This document shows positions 1 to 9,569 of a stretch of 64,000 nucleotides of DNA, piece by piece (the first letter of the stretch is position 1; each line of letters opens with the position of its first letter). The stretch comes from Alphaproteobacteria bacterium. Its GTDB lineage: Bacteria; Pseudomonadota; Alphaproteobacteria; UBA828. Position numbers and translations under genes: made by a program. Below the pieces are notes generated by a model. It made no database searches, was not told the DNA's origin, and worked only from the letters and a program-made list of their open reading frames with translations. Where the stretch lies: positions 1 to 64,000 of the forward strand of contig JAJDXK010000033.1 of assembly GCA_022823305.1 (NCBI GenBank), in the 5' to 3' direction.

Positions 1-1059
1 CGCCGACTTGAGCTGGCCGCAGGCGGCCAGGATGTCGCGGCCGCGCGGCGCCCGCACCGGCGAGGCGTAGCCGGCCCGGTTGACGATCGCGGCGAAGCGC
101 TCGATCGCCTCCGGCGACGAGCATGCGTAGGGCGCGCCCGGCCAGGGGTTGAAGGGGATCAGGTTGAGCTTGGCCGGGATGCCGGCGATGAGTTGCACCA
201 GCGCGCGCGCGTCCGCCTCCGAATCGTTCACGCCGTCCAGCATCACGTACTCGAAGGTGATGCGGCGCGCGTTGCTGGCGCCGGGGTAGCGGCGGCAGGC
301 CTCGAGCAGTGCGGCGATGGGGTACTTGCGGTTGATGGGCACCAGCTCGTCGCGCAGGTCGTCGCGCACCGCGTGGAGCGAGACGGCGAGGCCGACGCCG
401 AGCTCGGCGCCGCAGCGCTCGATCATCGGCACGACCCCGGCGGTCGACAGCGTGATGCGGCGGCGCGAAAGCGCGATCCCCTCCGGGTCCATGACGATGC
501 GGAGCGCCCTGGCGACGTTGTCGAAATTGAAGAGCGGCTCGCCCATGCCCATCATCACGATGTTGGACAGCATCCGGGGCCCGCGCGGCGAGGGCCACTC
601 GCCGCAGGCGTCGCGGGCCGTGAGGAACTGCCCCACGATCTCGCCGGCCTCCAGGTTGCGCACCATGCGCTGGGTGCCGGTGTGGCAGAAGGTGCAGCTG
701 AGCGTGCAGCCCACCTGGGAGGAGATGCAGAGCGCACCGCGGTCCTCCTCGGGGATGTAGACGGTCTCCACCTCGCGGCCGTCGGCGAAGCGCAGCAGCC
801 ACTTGCGCGTGCCGTCGGCCGAGCGCTGCGCCGCGACCGTCTCGGGCCGCGCCAGCGTGTAGCGCCCGGCGAGGGCCGTGCGCAGGGTGCCGCTTATCGT
901 GGTCATCGCGGCGAACTCGGTGGCGCCGCGGTGGTAGATCCAGTGCCAGAGCTGCTTGGCCCGCATCCGCACCCGCGCCGCCGGCACGCCCGCAGCGAGC
1001 AGGCGTTCCGCGAGCTCGTCGCGGCCGAGCCCGATCAGGCTTTCCCGCGTCTCGCTCAT
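1..1059 (-). CDS. rlmN: 23S rRNA (adenine-C2)-methyltransferase RlmN (3' end cut by window)
   Basis: Radical-SAM enzyme that methylates C2 of adenine 2503 in 23S rRNA and, in this family, adenine 37 of some tRNAs. The product starts MSETRES at 1059 (ATG). The iron-sulfur motif CxxxCxxC is at residues 118-125, followed by HTGTQRM. The conserved GMGEPL block and the C-terminal AACGQL, which carries the second catalytic cysteine of the family, are both present. About 353 residues lie in the window, so only the last few dozen at most are missing. The next gene upstream (ialB-like) has the same orientation and stops 64 bases before this start. Identification is secure; the true C-terminus is outside the window. 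Confidence 0.96.
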   Translation of the reverse strand, partial: MSETRESLIGLGRDELAERLLAAGVPAARVRMRAKQLWHWIYHRGATEFAAMTTISGTLRTALAGRYTLARPETVAAQRSADGTRKWLLRFADGREVETVYIPEEDRGALCISSQVGCTLSCTFCHTGTQRMVRNLEAGEIVGQFLTARDACGEWPSPRGPRMLSNIVMMGMGEPLFNFDNVARALRIVMDPEGIALSRRRITLSTAGVVPMIERCGAELGVGLAVSLHAVRDDLRDELVPINRKYPIAALLEACRRYPGASNARRITFEYVMLDGVNDSEADARALVQLIAGIPAKLNLIPFNPWPGAPYACSSPEAIERFAAIVNRAGYASPVRAPRGRDILAACGQLKSA

Positions 1060-1123
1060 GGTGTCGCTCTGGCTGTCGGCACGGCCGCCGACGGGCGGCC
1101 CGGTCGAATCTCGCTGCCCGGCT

Positions 1124-1660
1124 CTACGGGCACGCCCTGACGATGGCGTCGTGGATCTTGGTGAAACCGATGAGGGAGTACGCATCCTCGGAATAGGTGT
1201 TCTTGAGCGAGACCCCCCGCACCTTCATCTCGCGGCCGCGGATCATGGCCTTGACGATGGCCGCGTCCCCCTCCTCGTCGTTCACCCAGGCGTGCTCGTC
1301 GTGGGTCAGGTCGAAGCTGAAGTTGCGCCCGTCGATGGTCACCTTCACGGGCTTGTCCTCGGGGTAGGGGTAGCCCGAGGTCACGCTCACCTCTTCGGTG
1401 GTCCTGCCGCCCTGGCGCCGCGTCACCATGACGTTGGGCGAGCCGCGCCGCTTGAAGTTGCCCTTGGAGTTCGCCGGCTTGGCATGCATGTAGCACACCT
1501 TGTTGCCGTCCCTGACGAAGCTGTGGGCCTTCCAGTTCTCGTTCGCGGCCAGCGGCTCGGGCTTCACCTGCGCGGCTGCCCACTGCGGGTCGGCGAGAAG
1601 GGAGGCGCAGAGGAAGGCCGGGAGGAGTAGAGCCATCCACGCGCTGATGCGTCCGGTCAT
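1124..1660 (-). CDS. Invasion-associated locus B (IalB) family exported protein
   Basis: A 178-residue exported protein of the IalB family, common in alphaproteobacteria and of unclear biochemical role. Residues 1-30 form a signal peptide (charged start, hydrophobic [14 protein letters not shown], likely cleavage after AAAQ). The mature part has the family pattern: a cysteine pair region around GNKVCYM, a central MVTRRQ segment and the ending [17 protein letters not shown]. The ATG at 1660 was chosen because it gives the signal peptide directly; upstream in-frame codons as far as 1804 encode non-family sequence and overlap the divergent def gene. It lies upstream of rlmN, but a shared transcript is not shown. 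Confidence 0.85.
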   Translation of the reverse strand: MTGRISAWMALLLPAFLCASLLADPQWAAAQVKPEPLAANENWKAHSFVRDGNKVCYMHAKPANSKGNFKRRGSPNVMVTRRQGGRTTEEVSVTSGYPYPEDKPVKVTIDGRNFSFDLTHDEHAWVNDEEGDAAIVKAMIRGREMKVRGVSLKNTYSEDAYSLIGFTKIHDAIVRACP

Positions 1661-1797
1661 GGCCTCACGGGGCGAATCCGTCGGAGGGAGCGGAGAATAG
1701 CCAAAATGCTCATTTGCCGCCAGTGTCTGTCCTTCGGCGCGGGTGACGGCCCGAAACGGTTTACGACGGGCCTCGTGGAGGCCATATAGAGTCCAGC

Positions 1798-2352
1798 ATG
1801 GCAATACTCAAGATCGCGCGCATGGGCCATCCCGTGCTGCACCGCCCCGCAGCCGCCGTCGCCGACCCCGCGGCGCCGGAGATCGCGCGCCTGATCGAGG
1901 ACATGCTCGACACGCTGGAGGACGCGCAGGGCGCCGGCCTCGCGGCGCCCCAGGTGCACGTGCCGCTGCGCCTCGTGCTCTTCCGCGTGCCGCCCGGCCG
2001 CGAGGCGGCGCCGGAGCAGGGCGACGACGAGGCGCACGCGGCCCTAGAGGCGCCGACGGTTCTCATCAATCCCGAGATCGAGCCCCTGGGCGAGACCGTG
2101 GTCGAGGACCTGGAGGCCTGCCTCTCGCTCCCGGGTCTTGCGGGCATGGTGCCGCGCCACGAGCGCATCCGCTATCGTTGGACCGACACCGGGGGCCGAG
2201 GCCACGAACGCGAGGCGGAGGGCTTCCACGCGCGCGTGGTACAGCACGAATGCGACCACCTGGACGGGATCCTCTACCCGATGCGGATGACCGACCTCTC
2301 CACCCTCGCCTTCACCAGCGAGCTCGGCCGCCCGGCGGCAGAGGAGGCCTGA
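1798..2352 (+). CDS. def: Peptide deformylase
   Basis: Metalloprotease that removes the formyl group from the initiator methionine of new proteins. All three motifs are visible: GAGLAAPQ at residues 45-52, EACLS at 106-110 with the metal-ligand Cys108, and QHECDH at 149-154 with ligands His150 and His154 and catalytic Glu151. Motif 2 is usually EGCLS, so Gly to Ala is a mild variant. Length (184) is normal. It starts at the ATG at 1798, divergent from the ialB-like gene, and is followed after three bases by the COQ9 gene. Confidence 0.95.
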   Translation: MAILKIARMGHPVLHRPAAAVADPAAPEIARLIEDMLDTLEDAQGAGLAAPQVHVPLRLVLFRVPPGREAAPEQGDDEAHAALEAPTVLINPEIEPLGETVVEDLEACLSLPGLAGMVPRHERIRYRWTDTGGRGHEREAEGFHARVVQHECDHLDGILYPMRMTDLSTLAFTSELGRPAAEEA

Positions 2353-2355
2353 GCC

Positions 2356-3045
2356 GTGTTGCGCGCGCCCGCTGCGGACGAGACCCGCGACCGGCTGCTG
2401 CTCGCGGCCCTGCCCCACGTGCCCTTCGACGGCTGGTCCGATGCGGCGCTCCTGACGGCGGCGGCGGAGACCGGGCTGGAGCCGGAAGAGGCCCGCCAGG
2501 CCTTCCCCGGCGGCGCGGTCGCGCTGATCGCCTACCACGCGGCCTACGCCGACCGCCGCCTGGAAGAGACGCTGAAGGAGGCCGACCTCGGGGAGATGCG
2601 CCTGCGCGAGCGCATCGCCCACGCCGTGCGCCTCCGGCTCGAGCAGAACGCCGCGCACCGGGAGGCGATCCGCGCCGCCCTGCCGATCCTCGCGCAACCG
2701 GGCAACGGGCCGCACGCGCTCGCCTCGCTCTACCGCACCGTGGACACGATCTGGTTCGCGGTGGGCGACCGGAGCACGGATTTCGCCTTCTACACCAAGC
2801 GCGCGCTGCTGGCCGGCGTCTACCTCTCCACCCTGCTCTACTGGCTGAACGACGGCTCCGAGGGCGCGGCGGCGACGTGGGCCTTCCTCGACCGCCGCAT
2901 CGCCGACGTGATGCGCATCCAGACCGTGCGCGCGCGCTTCGCCCGCTTCCGCCCGCCCGATCTCGGGCTGCTGCGGCGCCTGCGCGAGGCCGCGCGCGCC
3001 GCGGCCGACCCGATGCAGGGGCGCGGGCCGCAGAGCCCGCGCTGA
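2356..3045 (+). CDS. COQ9 family protein (ubiquinone biosynthesis accessory factor)
   Basis: A 229-residue homologue of COQ9, a TetR-fold lipid-binding protein that in mitochondria presents ubiquinone intermediates to the COQ7 hydroxylase. Family hallmarks are an N-terminal helix-turn-helix-like stretch (PFDGWSDAALLTAA), the block RTVDTIWFAVGDRSTDF and FYTKRALLAGVYLSTLLYW. It begins with GTG at 2356, three bases after the def stop, which suggests co-translation with def. It converges on hemW (13 bases between stops). The bacterial role is inferred from the mitochondrial relative. Confidence 0.88.
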   Translation: MLRAPAADETRDRLLLAALPHVPFDGWSDAALLTAAAETGLEPEEARQAFPGGAVALIAYHAAYADRRLEETLKEADLGEMRLRERIAHAVRLRLEQNAAHREAIRAALPILAQPGNGPHALASLYRTVDTIWFAVGDRSTDFAFYTKRALLAGVYLSTLLYWLNDGSEGAAATWAFLDRRIADVMRIQTVRARFARFRPPDLGLLRRLREAARAAADPMQGRGPQSPR

Positions 3046-3058
3046 GCACTCCCGCCGA

Positions 3059-4246
3059 TCAGGCGAGCAGCTCCGCCAGCAGGCTGTTCAGGAGGGGCCG
3101 GCCGGCGGCGGTGGCCCTGAGCCGCCCGCCGCCCCGCTCCAGATAGCCCGCGTCCACGAGGCGGCTGAGGCCGGCACGGTCGATCGCCCGGTCGGGGTCG
3201 CAGCCGGTGCGTTCCCGCAGGCGCGCCTCCGACACCCCCTCGGCGAGGCGCAGCCCCATCACCAGCATCTCGCGCGCCTGCTCGTGCGCCTCGACGGCGC
3301 GCCTCTCCGCCGTGCCGTGGCCGTCCCGCTCGACCGCGGCGAGCCAGGACTCGGGGCCGGCGTGCTGGCGCGTCGCCTGCCTTGCGCCGCCCGCCGGCCG
3401 GATGCGGCCGTGGGCGCCGGGCCCGACGCCGACGTAGTCGTCGTAGCGCCAGTAGGCGAGGTTGTGGCGGCAGGCGTCGCCGCCGCGCCCGTGGTTGGAA
3501 ACCTCGTAGGCGGCGAAGCCCGCGCCAGCCGTCGCCTCCTGTGTCAGGTCGTAGAGCGCGCGGCCGGTGTCGTCGTCGGGAACTGCGAACATGCCCTCGC
3601 GCGCCTGCCGCCAGAAGGGCGTCCCCTTCTCGATGGTGAGCTGGTAGAGCGAGAGGTGATCGTGGGCCAGTGCCAGCGCCTCGCCCAGCTCCGCGCGCCA
3701 GGCGGCGACGCCCTGCCCCGGCCTTGCGTAGATGAGGTCGAAGGAGCTGCGCGGCATGATGTGCTGCGCCAGCGCCACCGCCTCGCGCGCCTCCGCCGCG
3801 TCGTGCCCGCGCCCGAGGAAGCGCAGCGCCGCGTCGTCCAGCGCCTGCACCCCGAGCGAGACCCGGTTCACGCCGGCCGCGCGGAAGTCGGCGAGGCGCG
3901 CCGCTTCGGTCGAGGTCGGGTTGGCCTCCAGCGTGATCTCCGCGTCCGGCGCCAGCGTCCAGCGCTCGGCGGCCCGCTCGATGAGGGCGGCGGCGGTCTC
4001 GGGTGGCATCAGCGAAGGCGTGCCCCCGCCGAAGAAGACCGTGGCGACCGTCGCCCCCGGCAGCAGGGCCGCGAAGTGGTCGAGCTCCCGCAGCAGCGCG
4101 CGCCGCCAGCGGGCCTGGTCCACGCTCTCGCGCACGTGGCTGTTGAAGTCGCAGTAGGGGCACCTGGCGAGGCAGAAGGGCCAGTGCACGTAGAGCGCGA
4201 GCGCCGGCGCGGGATCGGCGGCCGGCGAGCCTTCGGCGCCGCTCAC
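3059..4246 (-). CDS. hemW: Radical SAM heme chaperone HemW (coproporphyrinogen dehydrogenase-like)
   Basis: A 395-residue member of the HemN/HemW group, which binds heme and delivers it to targets; it is often annotated as oxygen-independent coproporphyrinogen oxidase. The radical-SAM cysteines are CLARCPYC at residues 25-32. FFGGGTPS, the EANP motif and the C-terminal HemN helix bundle follow. It starts at GTG 4246, where the last four bases of rdgB and the first of hemW form GTGA, implying translational coupling. Third gene of the rph-rdgB-hemW operon. I prefer HemW to HemN because it lacks an N-terminal extension and because of this synteny. Confidence 0.92.
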   Translation of the reverse strand: MSGAEGSPAADPAPALALYVHWPFCLARCPYCDFNSHVRESVDQARWRRALLRELDHFAALLPGATVATVFFGGGTPSLMPPETAAALIERAAERWTLAPDAEITLEANPTSTEAARLADFRAAGVNRVSLGVQALDDAALRFLGRGHDAAEAREAVALAQHIMPRSSFDLIYARPGQGVAAWRAELGEALALAHDHLSLYQLTIEKGTPFWRQAREGMFAVPDDDTGRALYDLTQEATAGAGFAAYEVSNHGRGGDACRHNLAYWRYDDYVGVGPGAHGRIRPAGGARQATRQHAGPESWLAAVERDGHGTAERRAVEAHEQAREMLVMGLRLAEGVSEARLRERTGCDPDRAIDRAGLSRLVDAGYLERGGGRLRATAAGRPLLNSLLAELLA

Positions 4247-4860
4247 GGCCGGGCGAGCAGGCCGGACGCCAGCAGCCGCTCGAAGGCCCGCGCCCTGTGG
4301 GTCAGCGGCTGCTTCTCCTCGGGCTTCATCACACCGAAGCTGCGCTCGTGGCCCTCCGGCACGAAGATCGGGTCGTAGCCGAAGCCGTGGCTGCCGCGCG
4401 GCGGCCAGGTGAGGCGTCCGTCCACCCGCCCCTCGACGGTCTCGCAACGGCCGTCCGGCCAGCCGAGGGAAAGCGCGCAGACGAAAAAGGCGCTCGCGCC
4501 GCGGATCGCGACGCCGCGCGCGGCAAGCTCGCTCTCGATGCGCTCCATGGCGACGCGGAAATCCTTCCCCGGCCCGGCCCAGCGGGCGGAGTAGATGCCG
4601 GGCGCGCCGTCGAGCGCCGGCACGACGAGGCCGGAATCGTCGGCGAGCGCCGGCTCCCCGCTCGCCTCTGCTGCGGCGCGGGCCTTGAGCGCCGCGTTCG
4701 CGCCGAAGGTATCGCCGGTCTCCTCCGGCTCGTCCAGGCCCAGTGTGCCTGCGCCCACGGCCTCGATGCCGAGCGGCTCCAGCAGCGCCGCGATCTCGCG
4801 CACCTTGCCCGCGTTGTGGCTCGCCACGATCAGGCGCGCCGCCGCGATCGTGCGGGCCAC
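4243..4860 (-). CDS. rdgB: dITP/XTP pyrophosphatase (RdgB/HAM1)
   Basis: Hydrolyses non-canonical purine triphosphates (ITP, dITP, XTP) to keep them out of nucleic acids. The 205-residue product has the substrate-binding SHNAGK at residues 14-19, the LADDSG motif with catalytic aspartate, and the C-terminal HGFGYDPIF and LTHRARA blocks. The start is GTG at 4860, five bases downstream of the rph stop. Its TGA overlaps the hemW GTG. Confidence 0.95.
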   Translation of the reverse strand: MARTIAAARLIVASHNAGKVREIAALLEPLGIEAVGAGTLGLDEPEETGDTFGANAALKARAAAEASGEPALADDSGLVVPALDGAPGIYSARWAGPGKDFRVAMERIESELAARGVAIRGASAFFVCALSLGWPDGRCETVEGRVDGRLTWPPRGSHGFGYDPIFVPEGHERSFGVMKPEEKQPLTHRARAFERLLASGLLARP

Positions 4861-4865
4861 GGTGG

Positions 4866-5588
<723 letters not shown>

Positions 5589-5745
5589 GGGAGGCCACTC
5601 CTCGCTGGCGGCGCGACACTATCGCGCGGCCCGGACGCGGTCCACCCCCGACCGGCGGGACGGCGGCGCCAACCTTACTGGATACCGGCTCCGGGGTAGA
5701 ACGACCCAGTAGCGTACTACAACGGAGTACATTTGATACGTGAGG

Positions 5746-6606
5746 TTAAAACTCGCTAAATGCCTTTAACAACTTCATCGCGGCTGGCATACTTAATTCC
5801 TCACCCGAATATCGGCACTCGTAGAGTCCTTGAAGGTTAGACGGCAGTTCTAAGCCCTCTTCTACGAGGAGTACAAACTTATCTCCATAAAGTGCCATAG
5901 CAGCTCCAATTTCGATTAGCACATTATCGTTTATCTGTGAAACTATATCGCCGTGTTCGCTATACAATACTTTCTCGGCACTTACGTGAATAACCGCAGC
6001 TTTGCAAGTTCTCATATCATCCATTACTTTCTTGGGAACTGGCTTTGCCGCTGTCTCATGCTCCATTGCAACAACGGGCTCCAGTTTTCCATATGAAACG
6101 AGCTCCTTCACTTGACCCAAGATTTTGTGGTTTCTTCCATGAGTGATGAAGACTCTGTTACCCTCTGGTATAGTGACATCCATGCGGTTTGAACTGTCCT
6201 GGGCGTCGGAGCCGTCCGGATAGTCGGCGGAAGCGGGCGCTTCTGACTCTGGTTCTTCAAGCATCGGAACTTCGCTATCGAGCTTTTCGCTTGGCTCGAT
6301 TACGAAGGCCTGTATGGCATCAATGTCGAAATCGAAGCGGGTTGGATTACCCTTCCTTCCTATAGTAAGCGTGCCGAGGTCAGCGCCTTGCGCAACTTGA
6401 AAGAAACATACTGCTTGATCGTTAAGGATTTTGTCTGAATCCGAGACTTCGGACCCGAAGTGCTCGTGCCAATGAGACGCCACCTCCGTTGATGTGATTG
6501 TTTCTTCTCGGAGATGTGCCATCCGTTCTACTATGGCTCGATACGGTCGAACCTTGCCCACCATACCACGTAGTACTGAACTGCGAGAGGAGCCAGTGTC
6601 CTTCAC
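5746..6606 (-). CDS. TIR-like nucleotide-binding domain protein (C-terminal part of an interrupted gene)
   Basis: A 286-codon reading frame beginning at GTG 6606. Residues 15-105 form a helical, DUF5343-like region (PYRAIVERMAH, NDQAVCFFQVAQGADLGTL). Residues 106-148 are an acidic, proline- and serine-rich linker. Residues 150-286 match the TIR-like predicted nucleotide-binding family (PF10137): RVFITHGR, a central ADFAV-like strand (CKAAVIHVSA) and NVLIEIGAAMALYG with the probable catalytic Glu232. Relatives hydrolyse NAD or bind nucleotides in anti-phage systems. It is in the same frame as the 67-codon reading frame at 6613-6816, separated by one TGA and two codons, so the two are probably one gene broken by a nonsense change. 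AT-richer than its neighbours. Function is inferred. Confidence 0.75.
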   Translation of the reverse strand: MKDTGSSRSSVLRGMVGKVRPYRAIVERMAHLREETITSTEVASHWHEHFGSEVSDSDKILNDQAVCFFQVAQGADLGTLTIGRKGNPTRFDFDIDAIQAFVIEPSEKLDSEVPMLEEPESEAPASADYPDGSDAQDSSNRMDVTIPEGNRVFITHGRNHKILGQVKELVSYGKLEPVVAMEHETAAKPVPKKVMDDMRTCKAAVIHVSAEKVLYSEHGDIVSQINDNVLIEIGAAMALYGDKFVLLVEEGLELPSNLQGLYECRYSGEELSMPAAMKLLKAFSEF

Positions 6607-6612
6607 ACACTG

Positions 6613-6816
6613 TCAACCCAACTCCGTAATCTTCAATTTGTCTCCGGCATCCTCAATGAGACCCCAGAATTTCATCGCTGCAAGCTTTCGCCCGTCCAGA
6701 CGTCTCTTATCCAGCACAGCCTTTGCTTCGGCCTGGGTTGCCCCAGTTGGCTTGGTCGCTAGATAGCCGCACACGGCGTCAATATCATCGAGAGTGGTGC
6801 GAATCGGAAGAGTCAC
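6613..6816 (-). CDS. Winged-helix-like N-terminal part of the interrupted TIR-like gene
   Basis: A 67-residue product from GTG 6816, with a good ribosome site (GGAGG seven bases upstream) and a near-consensus promoter upstream. The sequence (DDIDAVCGYLATKPTGAT, DGRKLAAMKFWGLIED, DKLKITELG) looks like a winged-helix domain ending in the strand that normally precedes a T-E-x-G-R turn. The TGA stop at 6613-6615 falls exactly where that Arg (CGA) would be expected, and the frame continues into the TIR-like part. It may act as a separate small protein, as the head of a readthrough product, or as the 5' end of a pseudogene. An in-frame TAG at 6820-6822 rules out an earlier start. Confidence 0.65.
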   Translation of the reverse strand: MTLPIRTTLDDIDAVCGYLATKPTGATQAEAKAVLDKRRLDGRKLAAMKFWGLIEDAGDKLKITELG

Positions 6817-6843
6817 GCCCTAGCCTCCATTGTCGTGCGGCGT

Positions 6844-6872
6844 AATATAAGAGGCTTTGAAATGGGTGTCAA
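6844..6872 (-). promoter_or_regulatory. Near-consensus sigma-70 promoter for the TIR-like gene
   Basis: On the minus strand, TTGACA (6872-6867) is followed by a 17-base spacer and TATATT (6849-6844). The start of transcription would fall near 6837, about 20 bases before the GTG at 6816. This is the best promoter match noticed in the window and it drives the AT-rich insert. The -35 box covers the TGA stop (6869-6871) of the gene transcribed towards it. Confidence 0.75.
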
Positions 6873-7819
6873 CTGCAGAGGTGCAGATCTCTCACTTGCG
6901 TAAGAGTGCCCTTGAGCGCCTCTTCGTGGCCGAGGCCGAGGATCCAGGCCTCCTCCGCCGCGATCAGCCGGCGTTCGCCGGGCGTGAGGCCGGGAGCGCC
7001 TTCGAAGAAGGGCGCGAGCCCGCCGCATGCATCCAGCCGGGCGAAGGCGTCCGCGTTCACGCGCACCTGGGCGCGGTCGAGGATTTCGCCCGCTTGCCTG
7101 CGCACGCGCACCTCGTTCCGCAGCAGCGAGGGATAGACCTCGGCGATCACCGCCTGCGCCTCGGGCGCGCGCAGGCCCGTGTGGAAGGGCCAGACCGCCG
7201 CGCGCCCCTCGATGCGCGGGTCGGCGACGAGTCGCTTGAGCGCGGGCAGGCCGAGCAGCATCTGCGAGCCGACCGAGCCCGCATAGGCGAGCTGCCAGAC
7301 CGTCTTGGCGCCCGTGGCGCGAAGGTCGGCGATGCGGCGCTCCGGCGGGTGGCAGTCCTGCCCTGTGCGCGCCGAGGCCCGCGCCGGGACATCCGGGCAG
7401 CGCCACGTCGGCGGATGGCCCCAGAAGGGGCCGAGGCCCGGATAGGTCCGGTTGATCACCGCGGCGACGGCGTAGCGGTTGTTGGCATTGTCCGGCGCGT
7501 CCTCGATCCGCGCCGCGAGCCAGTCCCGGAGCGCCAGCGCCGACGCCTCGCCGGTCAGGTGCTTCGCCACGCCCGCCGGATAGCCGAAGGGGAAGTCGAA
7601 GCCCGCCAGCACGCGCCGCCCGGCGTCCAGCTCGCCGGCGATGAACGCGGCGAGGCCTTCCAGCGCCTCGTGGCGGGTGCGGGCGTATGCGGGTTCCGGC
7701 ACGCTGCCGCCGTCGCTCCGAGCCACCGCCCACCAGATCGCGTCCCTGCTTTCCCGTTCGGGACTTGGCTTCGACCGCGCCGACCAGTCGACGACGACGT
7801 GGGTATGGAAGAGAGGCAT
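6869..7819 (-). CDS. Conserved alphaproteobacterial protein (often labelled molybdopterin-guanine dinucleotide synthesis)
   Basis: A 316-residue protein starting at ATG 7819. It begins with a strand bearing VVVDWSA, then FDFPFGYPAG, EDAPDNANNRYAVAAVINR, a GPFWG block and VWPFHTG. I recognise the family from alphaproteobacterial genomes, where databases usually call it a molybdopterin-guanine dinucleotide synthesis protein; I know of no experimental basis for that label. The opening VVDWS strand suggests an RNase H/actin-like fold (inference). The last residues (RDLHLCS) run into the promoter of the TIR-like insert, so the C-terminus may have been altered by the insertion. Divergent from the 5'-nucleotidase gene, with 100 bases between starts. 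Confidence 0.7.
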   Translation of the reverse strand: MPLFHTHVVVDWSARSKPSPERESRDAIWWAVARSDGGSVPEPAYARTRHEALEGLAAFIAGELDAGRRVLAGFDFPFGYPAGVAKHLTGEASALALRDWLAARIEDAPDNANNRYAVAAVINRTYPGLGPFWGHPPTWRCPDVPARASARTGQDCHPPERRIADLRATGAKTVWQLAYAGSVGSQMLLGLPALKRLVADPRIEGRAAVWPFHTGLRAPEAQAVIAEVYPSLLRNEVRVRRQAGEILDRAQVRVNADAFARLDACGGLAPFFEGAPGLTPGERRLIAAEEAWILGLGHEEALKGTLTQVRDLHLCS

Positions 7820-7919
7820 GGCTATGCCGCGCGTTGTGGCAGGCAGGAGCACCGTGACAGCATCGGAACGGTCCGTCACTCTGGGCGTCCGTCCGCCGAC
7901 GCGGTCTGCGAGAGGAGCC

Positions 7920-9473
7920 ATGCGAACGCTTCGTCGCCTGAAGGTCGTTGCCGGCGCTGCGGCAGCCGCCGTGTCGCTGCTCGTCGCGCTCGGCGCCGCC
8001 GCGCCGGACGCCCGCGCCGCGCCGCTCTCCCTCACCCTCGTGCACGTGAACGACTGGGACAAGATGGCGGGCAGCGGCGATGCGGGCGGGGCCGCGCGGA
8101 TCGCCGCCGTGGTTGCGGAGGAACGCGCGCGGGCCGAGGCCGAGGGCGGGCACGCCATCGTCACCTTCGGCGGCGACATGATCTCGCCCTCGGTGCTGTC
8201 CGGTATCGACAGGGGCGCGCACATGATCGACCTCGCCAACGCCGTCGGCTTCGACGTCGCGGTCCTCGGCAACCACGAGTTCGACTTCGGCCCGGAGGTG
8301 CTGCAGGCGCGGCTCGCGGAGTCGGAGACCCTCTGGCTCGCCGGCAACGTGAGCGTGGCGGGCGGCGACGGCTTCCCCGGCACCGCGGCCACGTGGACGG
8401 CAGAGCGCGAGGGCTGGCGCATCGGCTTCCTCGGCCTCGTCACGTCGGAGACTCCGATCATCTCGAGTCCGGGCCCCGACGTGGCCTTCGCGCCGGTGAC
8501 GGAGGCGGGCGCCCGGCTGGCCGGCGCGCTGAGGGCGGCCGGCGCGGACATCGTCGTCGCGCTCACCCACCAGGGGCTCGGCGCCGACCTCGAGCTGCTG
8601 CGAGCCGTGAGGGAGATCGACGTGGTGCTGGGCGGCCACGACCACCTGCTGATCGCCCGGCACGACGGCCGCCAGGCGGTGATGAAGGCAGGGTCGCAGG
8701 GCAACCACGTGGGCGTTCTCACCCTGGAGATGGAGCGGGTCGAGGGCCGCGGCGGCGTGCCGAAGGTGGTCTGGACGCCGGGCTTCCGCCTCCGCTCCAC
8801 CGCCGGGATGGAGGGCGACGCCACGCTCGCCGCCAGGGTGCAGGGCTACGAGGCCCGCCTCGACGAGACGCTGGACGTGGCCATCGGCGAGACCGCGACC
8901 GAGCTCGACACGCGCGGGTTCCTGTCCGGCACGGGCGAGACCGCCTTCGGCAACCTGCTGGCCGACGCCATGCGCGAGGCCACCGGCGCCGACATCGCGC
9001 TCAGCAACGGCGGCGGCATCCGCGGCGACACGGTCTATCCGCCCGGCACTCGGCTCAGCCGCAAGACGGTGCTGACCGAGCTCCCCTTCGGCAACAGGAC
9101 CGTGGTGCTCCGCCTCACCGGCGCGCAGGTGCGGGAGGCGCTGGAGAACGGGGTGAGCCGGGCACCCCAGGGAAGCGGCCGCTTCCCCCAGGTCTCGGGC
9201 CTCGCCTTCTCCTTCGACGCGCGGCTGCCCCCCGGCGCGCGGGTGACGCGAGTCACGCTCGGCGGCGTGCCGCTGGAGGACGCCGGGGCATACACGCTCG
9301 CCACCAACAATTTTCTTGCGCGCGGCGGCGACGGCTACAGCGTGTTCCAGGCCGGCGAGGTGCTGGTCGACTCCGCCTCCGGCGCGCTCATGGCGGGCCA
9401 GCTCATCGACCACATCGTCGCCGCCGGCACGGTCGCCCCCGTGGTGGAGGGCCGCATCGTCCGCGAGGACTGA
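7920..9473 (+). CDS. Exported 5'-nucleotidase / metallophosphoesterase
   Basis: A 517-residue two-domain enzyme of the UshA/5'-nucleotidase family, expected to dephosphorylate nucleotides or nucleotide sugars in the periplasm. Residues 1-34 are a signal peptide ending ARAA. Metal-site motifs are FGGDMISP, LGNHEFDFG, THQGLG and GGHDH. The C-terminal substrate domain has SNGGGIRGD, TELPFGN and NNFLARGGDG. The first metal motif, usually DxH, reads D45-W-D47, so one ligand is Asp. ATG 7920 follows a GAGAGGAG ribosome site. The next gene encodes an exported nucleosidase, so together they could convert nucleotides to free bases. Confidence 0.9.
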   Translation: MRTLRRLKVVAGAAAAAVSLLVALGAAAPDARAAPLSLTLVHVNDWDKMAGSGDAGGAARIAAVVAEERARAEAEGGHAIVTFGGDMISPSVLSGIDRGAHMIDLANAVGFDVAVLGNHEFDFGPEVLQARLAESETLWLAGNVSVAGGDGFPGTAATWTAEREGWRIGFLGLVTSETPIISSPGPDVAFAPVTEAGARLAGALRAAGADIVVALTHQGLGADLELLRAVREIDVVLGGHDHLLIARHDGRQAVMKAGSQGNHVGVLTLEMERVEGRGGVPKVVWTPGFRLRSTAGMEGDATLAARVQGYEARLDETLDVAIGETATELDTRGFLSGTGETAFGNLLADAMREATGADIALSNGGGIRGDTVYPPGTRLSRKTVLTELPFGNRTVVLRLTGAQVREALENGVSRAPQGSGRFPQVSGLAFSFDARLPPGARVTRVTLGGVPLEDAGAYTLATNNFLARGGDGYSVFQAGEVLVDSASGALMAGQLIDHIVAAGTVAPVVEGRIVRED

Positions 9474-9569
9474 GGCACGCCGTTATCGCGCCTCGGGATT
9501 GCGGCGCGGCCGGTTTCGCGCCACCGTCGCGCTGCCCGGCTCTTCCTTCCCCGCTGCGGAGCACGAGAC

